Below, piece by piece: positions 17,218-24,986 of a DNA stretch of 64,000 nucleotides. The position numbers and the translations under genes were made by a program. This DNA is from an uncultured Draconibacterium sp. (GTDB lineage Bacteria; Bacteroidota; Bacteroidia; Bacteroidales; Prolixibacteraceae), in the NCBI RefSeq assembly GCF_963677565.1, contig NZ_OY781981.1, positions 3,836,001 through 3,900,000 on the forward strand. Reading direction: 5' to 3'. Below the pieces are notes generated by a model. The model worked only from the letters and a program-made list of their open reading frames with translations, was not told the origin of the DNA and ran no database searches. Positions within the stretch are counted from its first letter, which is position 1. Each line of letters opens with the position of its first letter.

Positions 17218-17634
17218 TTATAAATCAGGGCGTTGACGTAGCTGTTTTTTATTCGAGTGTTGCTTTTTCTTCTCCAGTCGCTTTAATTTCGACGAAGCTG
17301 TGGGTTTTGTCTTTACTCGTCGTTTAGCACGTGTTAAAGCCTTTTCAATCAGTTCGATAAGTTTTGCGACGGCCTTTTGTTTATTTTTTAATTGACTGCG
17401 TTCGCTACTCTCGAAAAGTACAATTACACCGTCTGCATTTATTCGGTTCTTTAATTTTATACCAAGCCTTTGTTTTTGAGCTTCGGTAAAAACAGCGGTG
17501 TCATTCAGGTTAAAACGTAGCTCTATTTTTGTATTTACCTTATTTACGTTTTGGCCACCGGGACCGCTGCTGCGAACGGCTGAAATTTTTAATTCGTTTA
17601 TAATTTGGTCTTTTTGTGTTTCCGAAAGTCTCAT
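17218..17634 (-). CDS. arfB: Ribosome-rescue peptidyl-tRNA hydrolase ArfB
   Basis: ArfB releases nascent chains from ribosomes stalled without a stop codon. The 138-residue product has the catalytic GGQ at residues 26-28 inside RSSGPGGQNVNKVNTKIELRF. It has the long basic C-terminal tail (many Lys/Arg, ending QLRQRPDL) that enters the empty mRNA channel; this tail separates ArfB from full-length release factors. The frame is open up to 17679, but I chose the ATG at 17634 because it gives the family's normal N-terminus and length (E. coli ArfB has 140 residues). Confidence 0.92.
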   Translation of the reverse strand: MRLSETQKDQIINELKISAVRSSGPGGQNVNKVNTKIELRFNLNDTAVFTEAQKQRLGIKLKNRINADGVIVLFESSERSQLKNKQKAVAKLIELIEKALTRAKRRVKTKPTASSKLKRLEKKKQHSNKKQLRQRPDL

Positions 17635-17746
17635 ATTAAATCTACGGCTGTGAATAAACGATAAGTAACAAAAGAACATCGAATTTTTAAATTATCAAAT
17701 CATTATACCGACTAAATCTGGTTCTGAATCATAATGTACATCAAAA

Positions 17747-17767
17747 ATCCTACTACGGTAGTAGGAT
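17747..17767. promoter_or_regulatory. Perfect 21-bp palindrome in a divergent promoter region
   Basis: The arms ATCCTACTAC (17747-17756) and GTAGTAGGAT (17758-17767) are exact reverse complements around a single G. It lies between divergently transcribed ArfB and the flavoprotein gene and has no T-run on either side, so an operator is likelier than a terminator. Confidence 0.5.
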
Positions 17768-17919
17768 AATTTGTAACCTTTACTATATTTAAATGGTATA
17801 AAACACATAAAATATACCGGACTAAGATTCATTGGCAGTTCAAATTGTTTTTCCACCAAAACCTATATGAAAACTTTTCCCTCGCACTTGTTTTTTGTGT
17901 AAAACTAAACCTGGAAAAT

Positions 17920-19272
17920 GTGAATATAAATAAAAACTTTAATATCGGTAATGGCTCTAAAATAGCTGTTATTGGCGGCGGCCCGGCCGGAAGTTTTTTT
18001 TCTTACTTCGCTCTCGATTTTGCCAAACAAAAAGGAATCAACATCCATATTGATATCTACGAAGCAAAGAATTTTCATGTAGCCGGCCCCGCAGGCTGCA
18101 ACCGTTGTGGCGGGATAGTTTCGGAATCGTTGGTTCAGGCTTTATCCACCGACGGAATTGTTCTTCCTTCGAATGTTATTCGGCGAGGAATAGAATCGTA
18201 TAAACTACATATGGAGCAAGGAGCAATCTTGATTAAAACGCCCTTAAAAGAGCAAAAAATTGCCTCCATGTATAGGGGATTTGGACCGTTGGGAAGTAAT
18301 AACATCGATTCGGTAAGTTTCGACAATTATTTATTGGAACTTTGCCAAAAGAAAGGAGTTTATACAATTTATGAAAAGGTAATCGACCTGGAGCGCAATG
18401 AGAGAGGAATAAATGTTCAAACGAAAACAACTTTAACGAATTATGATCTTGTTATTGGATCGGTAGGATTAAATCCCCGGTCATTTTCCTTATTTAAAAA
18501 GATTTCTCCGGCTTATATTCCTCCTGTAACAACAAAAACTTATATCTGTGAATTTAAACTGGGAAACGAACTGATCAATCAATATTTTGGTAATTCGATG
18601 CACGTGTTTCTCCTCAACCTGAAAAACATAAAATTTGGGGCACTAATTCCGAAAGGACAATACGTAACCCTTGTTTTATTGGGGAAGCAGATTACGGGAG
18701 AAATAGTTGATAGCTTTTTAAACAGTGAGGCTGTTCAACGCTGTTTCCCTAAAGGGCTGGATATCGACAAAATTACGCCCTGCCAGTGTTTCCCGGGCAT
18801 TAATATAAAAAATGCACATTATGCCTATTCTGACCGGGTTGTGCTGATTGGCGACTCCGCTTCATCAAAATTATACAAGGACGGAATTGGAGCAGCTTAT
18901 ATAACTGCCAAAGCAGCCGCAAAAACAGCATTATTCAACGGCGTATCGGAGTCCGATTTCAGAAAACACTATCAACCGGAATGTACCCGATTAAACAGAG
19001 ACAATACCATTGGGAAATTTATTTTTTGGATTACGACTATCCTTCAAAGATCTTCGACGTTAAAAAAAGGAATATTTCGGATGGTTGTAAACGAACAGGA
19101 GAAAGAAAACGACAAAAGAAGAATGAGTTCTGTTTTATGGGATACGTTTACCGGAAGTGCACCGTACACCGATATTTTAAGACGGGTATTGCATTCCAAA
19201 ACCTTAATATCGTTACTAGTTAATACCATTTATGAAATATTTAACCGGCCCCAAAAAGGTATTGAGAAGTAA
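17920..19272 (+). CDS. FAD-dependent oxidoreductase, geranylgeranyl-reductase-like
   Basis: The protein has the dinucleotide-binding motif AVIGGGPAGSFFSYF at its N-terminus and a second FAD motif VLIGDSASSKLYKDGIGAAY at about residue 308. It also has a cysteine motif AGCNRCGGIVSE about 45 residues after the first. This layout fits the geranylgeranyl/digeranylgeranylglycerophospholipid reductase branch, which saturates isoprenoid double bonds, or a related quinone or lipid oxidoreductase. Start choice is uncertain: no ATG precedes the GxGxxG motif. GTG 17920 gives 451 codons including the stop; TTG 17845 would add 25 residues. It converges with an unknown gene at 19332. A perfect palindrome lies 150 bases upstream. 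Confidence 0.75.
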   Translation: MNINKNFNIGNGSKIAVIGGGPAGSFFSYFALDFAKQKGINIHIDIYEAKNFHVAGPAGCNRCGGIVSESLVQALSTDGIVLPSNVIRRGIESYKLHMEQGAILIKTPLKEQKIASMYRGFGPLGSNNIDSVSFDNYLLELCQKKGVYTIYEKVIDLERNERGINVQTKTTLTNYDLVIGSVGLNPRSFSLFKKISPAYIPPVTTKTYICEFKLGNELINQYFGNSMHVFLLNLKNIKFGALIPKGQYVTLVLLGKQITGEIVDSFLNSEAVQRCFPKGLDIDKITPCQCFPGINIKNAHYAYSDRVVLIGDSASSKLYKDGIGAAYITAKAAAKTALFNGVSESDFRKHYQPECTRLNRDNTIGKFIFWITTILQRSSTLKKGIFRMVVNEQEKENDKRRMSSVLWDTFTGSAPYTDILRRVLHSKTLISLLVNTIYEIFNRPQKGIEK

Positions 19273-19331
19273 TTTGTTTGAAATGTTTTTATGGATTGCA
19301 GATTGCTGCCAATAAAATGCAGAATACTCAG

Positions 19332-20084
19332 TTATAAATACGCTGTATCGTTAACCATTTTTTCCAATCGCCATTCGCTCAGTTGCTTTACCCGGTTTAA
19401 AACGTTTGAAGTAACCCGGTTATGCACACTTTCCCAAATTTTATTTACCAGTTTGTTGGCCTCTTTTTCTTTTCCGTAAAAGTTAAAACTCACGGCAAAA
19501 ATTAACTGCGACTGTGCAGTTTCTCCCAACTCTTCTATGGGTGAACGTACATACATAACAAAAATGCCAATCGGATATCCACCTGTGCAATCGTACAATA
19601 AATAACGGGCGTTATCAAAATCAAAAGCGTCCGGAGTTCTTTTAATCCGAATTGAGTGCAGGTTGAACAAAGGAATCAGGTTCATGCCCAGAAAGCTCTT
19701 TTTAAAGCCAAATGGATACTTTTTAAGGCCAAACGGAAGAATCTCTATATTCTCGATATTATTATTAATACGTTCAACCTTGGCTACATGGTTTGGCCAG
19801 CATGTTGAGTCTCCATTCCAATTCAATAATTCATTAAATATGTAACTAACCGGTGCATTCACGCCAATTTTATGAACATTCAGAACAAAGTTCTTATTCA
19901 CATCGATACCAACACGTTGCAGCACCCGCCTGTTGTATTCTTTCCGCTTTTCTTCCGATTCAAATTTTATTAATGTCGGCATTGAGGGTTTATTAATTAA
20001 GAAGTTGTTGATATCGGAAAATACATTTTTACTCCGTGATGGTGGATTTATATTGATCGGTGAAGACTCTTTATGATTGACCAT
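19332..20084 (-). CDS. Uncharacterised protein, possible SRPBCC-like fold
   Basis: I do not recognise this 250-residue protein. It has no signal peptide or membrane helix. From about residue 75 the pattern resembles the start of an SRPBCC/START-like ligand-binding domain: a strand (VLNVHKIGVNAPVSYIFNELLNW), a Trp-Pro near residue 94, then alternating strands and a long C-terminal helix rich in Asn/Lys. That is a shape-based guess only. It converges with the flavoprotein gene (59 bases between stops) and lies downstream of the Crp/Fnr gene on the same strand with a 150-base gap. It might therefore share a pathway with either. Confidence 0.6.
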   Translation of the reverse strand: MVNHKESSPININPPSRSKNVFSDINNFLINKPSMPTLIKFESEEKRKEYNRRVLQRVGIDVNKNFVLNVHKIGVNAPVSYIFNELLNWNGDSTCWPNHVAKVERINNNIENIEILPFGLKKYPFGFKKSFLGMNLIPLFNLHSIRIKRTPDAFDFDNARYLLYDCTGGYPIGIFVMYVRSPIEELGETAQSQLIFAVSFNFYGKEKEANKLVNKIWESVHNRVTSNVLNRVKQLSEWRLEKMVNDTAYL

Positions 20085-20234
20085 TTACAAGTAAAATGTT
20101 GAATAATTTCGAATAAGAATGAAATTTAGTAACCACGTCTTTTATGACGAGATAATTTGAATTTTAAAGTACAAAATAACAGGGGGAAAAACAATGAAGA
20201 GATTATATAATATGAACTACTTAATTTTTTAATG

Positions 20235-20918
20235 TTAACCGTTTTTGCTGATATTCATGAGTTGAGCAGTATCATCGACAATAATATTTTTGCCATTAAG
20301 GGTAATAATGTTTTCTTTCTCAAACTCTTTTAAAAATTTAATGGCACTTTCTGCCGAAATGGAAGCAAAATCAGCAATATCCTGACGTGTAAGAAACTCG
20401 AAAATTTTCTTTTTGGTAAACTCTTCCTGGCCCAGATAAAGTAAAGCAGACGCCAGTTTTCCGCGCATTTGTTTGTAAGAAATATTTTTAATGACTTCAA
20501 ACAGGTGCCTTTCATTTGTGTAGTTTTGCGATGTAATTTTTAAGGCGAATTCAGGATTATCAAGCAAAATCTGTTTCAGACTCTCTTTTTCAATCATACA
20601 TATTTGTGTGTTGCTGATTGCCTGGGCAGAATATGTGTGAACCGGCTCGCCAAATACCGACGAAAACGCTAAAAATTCACCTTCTGAAGCAACGCTGATA
20701 TTCATGTTCTTATCAACCCCGGTTTGTAGGTATACTTTTACCAGTCCTTCAACAACGTACATTACATAAGGCGCAAATGCACCCTGTTTAAAGATTGTTT
20801 CGCCTTTTAGATACTGAACACGGGTTTTATATGCATTCAGGTCGTCCAAATTTTCTATGTTGTCTTTCAAATCCAAATCAATCGCTGATATTTCTTCAAA
20901 TTTACATAAGAAATACAA
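20235..20918 (-). CDS. Crp/Fnr-family transcriptional regulator
   Basis: The 227-residue protein has a cyclic-nucleotide-binding-like beta-barrel (about 37-125, with KGETIFKQGAFAPYVMYVVEG) and a long dimer helix. A winged helix-turn-helix spans about 176-206 (LTRQDIADFASISAESAIKFLKEFEKE). Only two cysteines (5 and 107) are present, so it cannot hold the four-Cys iron-sulfur cluster of FNR. The signal may be a nucleotide, haem or NO instead. The frame has no ATG before residue 53 and an in-frame TAA directly precedes TTG at 20918, so that TTG is the probable start. It is divergent from the redox operon at 21142, which it likely controls. Confidence 0.88.
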   Translation of the reverse strand: MYFLCKFEEISAIDLDLKDNIENLDDLNAYKTRVQYLKGETIFKQGAFAPYVMYVVEGLVKVYLQTGVDKNMNISVASEGEFLAFSSVFGEPVHTYSAQAISNTQICMIEKESLKQILLDNPEFALKITSQNYTNERHLFEVIKNISYKQMRGKLASALLYLGQEEFTKKKIFEFLTRQDIADFASISAESAIKFLKEFEKENIITLNGKNIIVDDTAQLMNISKNG

Positions 20919-20933
20919 TTATTCAAGCTAAAA

Positions 20934-20947
20934 CTGTCAAACGACAG
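20934..20947. promoter_or_regulatory. Candidate Crp/Fnr-type operator CTGTC-N4-GACAG
   Basis: The inverted repeat has 5-base arms and a 4-base spacer, the same geometry as FNR sites (TTGAT-N4-ATCAA). It lies 16 bases upstream of the Crp/Fnr start codon, a position suited to autoregulation. Confidence 0.4.
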
Positions 20948-21024
20948 GAAAGAAACTATCAAAATTCAGTTTGTCCACCGACATACTTCAGTGCCTGTTT
21001 TTCGGTTGATGTTCACCTACATCT

Positions 21025-21032
21025 TATCTTTG
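21025..21032 (+). promoter_or_regulatory. -7 promoter element of the redox operon
   Basis: TATCTTTG matches TAnnTTTG exactly. A TTG at 21006-21008 lies 16 bases upstream, close to the usual -33 spacing. Transcription would start near 21039, giving a leader of about 100 bases before the ATG at 21142. Confidence 0.5.
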
Positions 21033-21141
21033 TAATGTTAATTGATAATAATAATATTGAGTTAGTGGAGATTGGAATCGAGGGGAGATAAAACAGAGTT
21101 GCAGAAGTTTTCTAATGCACTCTGTTTTTAACAAGAAGCAA

Positions 21142-21486
21142 ATGAAAAAAGTAGCCATACCTATAGCGAATAATAAAATTAGCGAATACCTGTGCGGATG
21201 TTCGCACTTTGCTCTTTATGATATGGATACAAAAAAAATGAATGTTATAGAAAACGACGTAACCGATTTTAATAACACCCATAAAGTTCGGTTATGGATT
21301 AAACACAATGGAATAACAGACATCGTTCTCCATCGGATAAAAAAGGAATTAATAACTCTGCTTGCCTCAGAAAAAATAAATCTTTTTGTTGGAGTGCCTA
21401 TACTATCAGCAGAAAAGATTGTAGAAGCCTATCGTTGTGGCAAATTGGAATCAGATAAAAATATTATATCAGAAATAACAAATTAA
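21142..21486 (+). CDS. NifX/dinitrogenase iron-molybdenum cofactor-family protein
   Basis: This small soluble protein (114 residues) fits the NifX/NifB C-terminal fold. It opens with MKKVAIPIANNKISEYLCGCSHFALYDMD and later has an ITDIVLHRI strand-helix and a NLFVGVP segment like the family core. Stand-alone members outside nitrogen fixation are common in anaerobes and are thought to handle metal clusters or act in redox sensing. Cysteines are at 18, 20 and 99. Start at 21142 is preferred over ATG 21115 because it gives the family N-terminus. It is the first gene of the four-gene redox operon; no nif gene is nearby. Confidence 0.75.
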   Translation: MKKVAIPIANNKISEYLCGCSHFALYDMDTKKMNVIENDVTDFNNTHKVRLWIKHNGITDIVLHRIKKELITLLASEKINLFVGVPILSAEKIVEAYRCGKLESDKNIISEITN

Positions 21487-21497
21487 AACGAACAAAT

Positions 21498-21848
21498 ATG
21501 AAGCTTTTAAGAACAGGATTACCTGAAATAGAATCGGCGGCCGAACTGGAAAAAGTATTGGCAGAAAACGAGAATGTAATGGTTTGTTGTGGCCGGATGG
21601 GCCCGATGTGTTTCCCGGTTTACAATATCATGGAACGCCTTGACAAGGAACGTGATAACGTAAAATTTATGGTAATGGCTTTTGATAATCCGGAAGCTGC
21701 TCCAATACGAAATGCACCCGAATGCAGAGGTTTTATGGGGTTGCCGTTCACTATGTATTACAAAAACGGCAAGGTTGCCAAGGCAACAACAAGTATTCAA
21801 ACACAGGAACAGATTGCCGGAATTCTGGACGAACAGTTTGGTAGTTAA
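21498..21848 (+). CDS. Thioredoxin-fold protein with a CX6C active site
   Basis: The 116-residue protein has the thioredoxin shape: an N-terminal helix, then a strand leading to VCCGRMGPMCFPV, helix, strand, and GLPFTMYYKNGK with the cis-proline at 83. The redox motif is unusual. In place of CxxC it has Cys31 and Cys38 separated by six residues, preceded by a third cysteine (Cys30), with Cys76 in a later loop. The Trp normally before the first Cys is missing. It may reduce or bind something other than standard protein disulfides. It lies 11 bases after the NifX-like gene and 14 before OsmC. Confidence 0.72.
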   Translation: MKLLRTGLPEIESAAELEKVLAENENVMVCCGRMGPMCFPVYNIMERLDKERDNVKFMVMAFDNPEAAPIRNAPECRGFMGLPFTMYYKNGKVAKATTSIQTQEQIAGILDEQFGS

Positions 21849-21862
21849 AAATTGAATGAACG

Positions 21863-22282
21863 ATGGCAAAACAGGAAATAAAAGTTAGCTGGAAAGAAAA
21901 AATGGCTTTTGAAGCCGAGGTAAACGGGCATAAAATAATGCTCGATGCTGCAGAAGCAGTTGGTGGTGAAGACTGCGGTCCGCGGCCCAAACCGCTTATG
22001 CTTACTGCGCTGGCAGGTTGCACCGGAATGGATGTTATTTCTATTCTGAAGAAAATGCGTGTTGACGTGAAAGATTTTAATGTTGTTGTTGAAGGTGACT
22101 TAACTGATGAGCATCCGAAGCAATATTATAAAATGAATGTTATCTATGAGTTTAAAGGAAAAGATCTTCCATTGGAAAAACTAAAAAAAGCAGTTAGTTT
22201 GTCGGAAGAAAGGTATTGTGGAGTAAGCGCGCTTTACAAAAAAGCCATAGAGCTTACTTCTGAAATTAAAATTTTAGATTAA
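21863..22282 (+). CDS. OsmC/YhfA-family peroxide-related thiol protein
   Basis: OsmC-family proteins use two cysteines to detoxify organic hydroperoxides or act on persulfides. In this 139-residue protein the peroxidatic cysteine is Cys53 in TALAGCTGMDVISIL and the second is Cys119 in ERYCGVSAL. An extra Cys38 precedes the first helix (GGEDCGPRPKP). This matches the YhfA-like branch more than Ohr/OsmC proper. It is flanked by two thioredoxin-like genes with gaps of 14 and 4 bases, so the neighbours are probable reductants (inference). Confidence 0.85.
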   Translation: MAKQEIKVSWKEKMAFEAEVNGHKIMLDAAEAVGGEDCGPRPKPLMLTALAGCTGMDVISILKKMRVDVKDFNVVVEGDLTDEHPKQYYKMNVIYEFKGKDLPLEKLKKAVSLSEERYCGVSALYKKAIELTSEIKILD

Positions 22283-22286
22283 AGTT

Positions 22287-22709
22287 ATGTCGACAACAAT
22301 AATTGTAATTCTAATTGTTCTTGCCGTGTTGGTGGTACTTATTGTGGTAAATTACTACCGAATGAAAAATGCCAAACCGGTAGCTAACAGCAAACGAATT
22401 AAAGTATTAAACAACAAAAATTTTAAAGCCGCCACCAAACGGGGAGTGGTGCTGCTCGATTTTTGGGCTCCATGGTGTGGACCATGTAAAATTATTGCAC
22501 CTACATTGAACGACATTGCCGATAGCCAGACTGATTTTATGGTGGCAAAAGTTAATGTGGATCATAACCAGCAATTGGCTCAAAAATTTAAAGTACGCAA
22601 TATTCCAACCATGCTAATTTTAAAAGATGGTAAAGAAGCCGGGCGTATTGTTGGTGTAAAAACCAAGCGCACAATTCTGAAAGAGGTTGACGCTGTGATG
22701 GCCGGATAG
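22287..22709 (+). CDS. Membrane-anchored thioredoxin
   Basis: This 140-residue protein starts with one transmembrane helix (about residues 4-23) with no cleavage site, then a short linker and a normal thioredoxin domain. The active site WCGPC is at 63-67 and the cis-proline phrase is NIPTMLILKDGK. The basic residues after the helix suggest that the domain faces the cytoplasm (inference from the positive-inside rule). It closes the redox operon and is followed by a terminator. It could recycle the OsmC protein or the CX6C protein. Confidence 0.88.
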   Translation: MSTTIIVILIVLAVLVVLIVVNYYRMKNAKPVANSKRIKVLNNKNFKAATKRGVVLLDFWAPWCGPCKIIAPTLNDIADSQTDFMVAKVNVDHNQQLAQKFKVRNIPTMLILKDGKEAGRIVGVKTKRTILKEVDAVMAG

Positions 22710-22736
22710 CTGAAAAATAAAAAACCATATATACAG

Positions 22737-22778
22737 AAAGTCACTTATCGGTAATGGATGAGTGGCTTTCACTTTTTA
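22737..22778 (+). terminator. Terminator of the redox operon
   Basis: GAAAGTCACT (22737-22746) pairs with AGTGGCTTTC (22762-22771), ten base pairs with one wobble, followed by ACTTTTT. It starts 28 bases after the thioredoxin stop. Confidence 0.7.
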
Positions 22779-22966
22779 GGTTCTTTCTTATTGTTCATTC
22801 AAAAAAGCTGATACCTGTTAAGTATTTACGCCAATTAATTCAAACTTTTTAATACCGGAAATTAGGGATATTAATTGAAGCTACCTGGATGAATGAAGTT
22901 ATTTTTGAATCATCATATTGAACACAAAACAAATCACAGATAAAGTCGCTTTCACGACAAATTTAC
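22779..22966. other. Gene-free stretch that may encode a small RNA
   Basis: No convincing reading frame is present. The stretch lies between the terminator of the redox operon and a second, independent terminator at 22967, which has no upstream gene of its own. A small GTCG/CGAC hairpin lies at about 22945-22958. A small RNA reading to the right is one explanation; read-through backup termination is another. Confidence 0.3.
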
Positions 22967-22992
22967 AAGCCTGAGTTATTCAGGCTTTTTTT
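22967..22992 (+). terminator. Strong orphan rho-independent terminator
   Basis: AAGCCTGA (22967-22974) pairs perfectly with TCAGGCTT (22980-22987) around a 5-base loop, and a run of seven T follows (22986-22992). It is oriented rightward and is 258 bases past the last rightward stop codon. Confidence 0.75.
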
Positions 22993-22999
22993 ATGCCCG

Positions 23000-23041
23000 C
23001 TATTTTTATTAATAGGAAATTGATTTCCATAATAAAAATAG
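23000..23041. repeat. Long AT-rich inverted repeat
   Basis: The outer arms CTATTTTTATTA and TAATAAAAATAG are exact complements; after a small bulge an inner GGAAAT/ATTTCC stem closes on a two-base loop. The hairpin begins just 8 bases after the orphan terminator. Function unknown. Confidence 0.5.
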
Positions 23042-23149
23042 AAATGATAACCCATACAAAATCAAAGCTACTATTTACATGAGGCTAAAACATCGTGTAC
23101 CACAATCAGTGACGAAGAAGGTAACCTTGAATACTTGCCACAAAACACC

Positions 23150-23193
23150 TTAAAAACACAAATGGCAGGTAAGGAAAACCCAACCTGCCATTT
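23150..23193 (-). terminator. Terminator of the betaine transporter operon
   Basis: AAATGGCAGGT (23160-23170) pairs perfectly with ACCTGCCATTT (23183-23193). On the minus strand the stem is followed by GTGTTTTTAAGG. It lies 27 bases after the substrate-binding protein stop. Confidence 0.75.
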
Positions 23194-23219
23194 CTGGTAT
23201 TTTGAAATTGTACTAACTC

Positions 23220-24092
23220 TTACTTAAACCAACCATCAAGCATTGCTTTGTTAGCTTCGTAAAACTGTTGTGCACCTGTTTCTTCACCAGCTTCTGAAAT
23301 TTTACCCATCAAATCGTAAAGTTGGGTTTCTTCAAGATTGAAGTTTTTAAAGAAAGTGCCTGCTTTTGGCATATCTTCAGCAAATCCTCTGCGTGAGATA
23401 ATACCACAAACATCTTTGGGATAAACACCTTTTGGATCTTCCAGGTATTTCAAATCGTTTTTGGCCCATTTGAAGTGAGGTTTCCAACCGGTAACAACAA
23501 TCCATTCGTTGTTTTTAATGGCTTTCTCAAGACTGGCAACCATTGCAGGGCCACTCGAAGTAATTTGTTCGAAATCCAAACCATATTCTTCAATAGCTTT
23601 CTCAGTATTCGCATGAATTCCTGCACCACTACCAATTCCAATGATCTCTCCATCGAATTTTTCTTCGTTGGCATTCAGTTCTTCAATAGAATTAATGGTT
23701 ACATACGAAGGAACTACCAAGCCAGTTGTTCCTCCACTAAATGATTCACCGAGTTTTACCAGTTTGTCTCCGTAGTCTGCCCAGTAATCCTTGTGCGTAT
23801 TTGGTAACCAGGCATCCATAAATACATCGCCTTTCGAGTTATCTTTCGATAATTCGCCATAAATCAAACCTGGCTCAAGGTTAGTTAGTTCCACTTCAAA
23901 ACCATTGGCTTCAAGAGCAACTTTTGCCAGATGTGTAAAGGCAATACCTTCAGCCCAGTTTGGGTAAAGGATGTTTATTTCTTTCTTTTGTTCGTCACCC
24001 GATTTTTTTGATCCACTATTTGAACACGATACAATCGATAATAGTAACGTTGCAGCTACAAATAGAATTCCTAATCTTTTTAATTTTAGCAT
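23220..24092 (-). CDS. proX: Glycine betaine/proline ABC transporter substrate-binding lipoprotein
   Basis: This is the periplasmic receptor of a compatible-solute importer. The roughly 290-residue protein starts with a lipoprotein signal ending in SIVSC, so it is anchored to a membrane. Aromatic residues that build the cage for the trimethylammonium group are visible in YPNWAEGIAF, in DAWLPNTHKDYW and in GWKPHFKWA. I chose the ATG at 24092 in place of 24101 because it leaves the usual short basic n-region. It is the last gene of the operon, 32 bases after the permease. Confidence 0.92.
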   Translation of the reverse strand: MLKLKRLGILFVAATLLLSIVSCSNSGSKKSGDEQKKEINILYPNWAEGIAFTHLAKVALEANGFEVELTNLEPGLIYGELSKDNSKGDVFMDAWLPNTHKDYWADYGDKLVKLGESFSGGTTGLVVPSYVTINSIEELNANEEKFDGEIIGIGSGAGIHANTEKAIEEYGLDFEQITSSGPAMVASLEKAIKNNEWIVVTGWKPHFKWAKNDLKYLEDPKGVYPKDVCGIISRRGFAEDMPKAGTFFKNFNLEETQLYDLMGKISEAGEETGAQQFYEANKAMLDGWFK

Positions 24093-24124
24093 AATATACA
24101 ATTTTAAGATAGATTATATTTCTT

Positions 24125-24985
24125 TTATTTTTTGGCAATAGCCTGTGTAATTCGGTCTAGGATAATGGCGAGCACAACAATTCCGAGTCCTGACTCAAAA
24201 CCTTTGGCAATATCATTTTGCTGTATTCCCTGGTAAACAATACTTCCTAATCCTTTTGCCCCAACCATTGATGCAATTACAACCATAGAAAGTGCCAACA
24301 GGATTACCTGGTTTACACCGGCCAGAATTGTTGTTTTAGCCAAAGGCAACTGAATTTTAAACAGGATCTGTTTATCGGTTGAACCGAATGCATGACCGGC
24401 TTCAATAACATCAGAAGGAACATTTCGAATACCAAGGCTTGTTAAACGCACTGCCGGTGGTAACGAAAATATTACCGTTGCAATAACGCCCGGCGTGTTC
24501 CCTACACTAAAGAAAAAGATGGCCGGAATTAGGTAAACAAATGCCGGCATAGTTTGCATAAAGTCAAGTATTGGGCGAATAATGGCATTTGCGGTATTGC
24601 TGCGTGCTGCCCAAATACCCAGCGGAATTCCCAGCAGAAGTGCAATAACAGTAGCCACAATTACAAGTGTTGTGGTTTGAATGGCTTCTTTCCAGTAGCC
24701 CATAGCCCAAATCAGCAAAAGCCCCAGAACAACAAATATTGCCATACTTGCACCTTTTTTTACTCCTTCTTTTTTGAAAGCATTTTTCCCTGCATTTGCA
24801 TAGTATGCACTAAAAGTTACCAGTGCAATTATAACAAAAAACGGTATTGCCAGGAACACATCGTTTAGGCTTTCTACCGTCCAGGAAATGACATCATCGA
24901 TAGCACCCCATAATCCTGAAAAGGTTTCTTCTAAAACATTAATCCCATTTTCAATAGGTTTTCCTAAGTCGATTAACTTTTCCAT
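24125..24985 (-). CDS. proW: Glycine betaine ABC transporter permease
   Basis: This is the inner-membrane channel of the betaine importer. The 286-residue protein has about six to seven hydrophobic helices and the permease-family loop EAGHAFGSTDKQILFKIQLPLAK at about residues 195-218, which docks to the ATPase. The N-terminal 45 residues are amphipathic and soluble, as in ProW/OpuAB. It is 1 base downstream of the ATPase gene and 32 bases upstream of the binding protein, so the order is ATPase-permease-receptor. Confidence 0.93.
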   Translation of the reverse strand: MEKLIDLGKPIENGINVLEETFSGLWGAIDDVISWTVESLNDVFLAIPFFVIIALVTFSAYYANAGKNAFKKEGVKKGASMAIFVVLGLLLIWAMGYWKEAIQTTTLVIVATVIALLLGIPLGIWAARSNTANAIIRPILDFMQTMPAFVYLIPAIFFFSVGNTPGVIATVIFSLPPAVRLTSLGIRNVPSDVIEAGHAFGSTDKQILFKIQLPLAKTTILAGVNQVILLALSMVVIASMVGAKGLGSIVYQGIQQNDIAKGFESGLGIVVLAIILDRITQAIAKK

Positions 24986-24986
24986 A

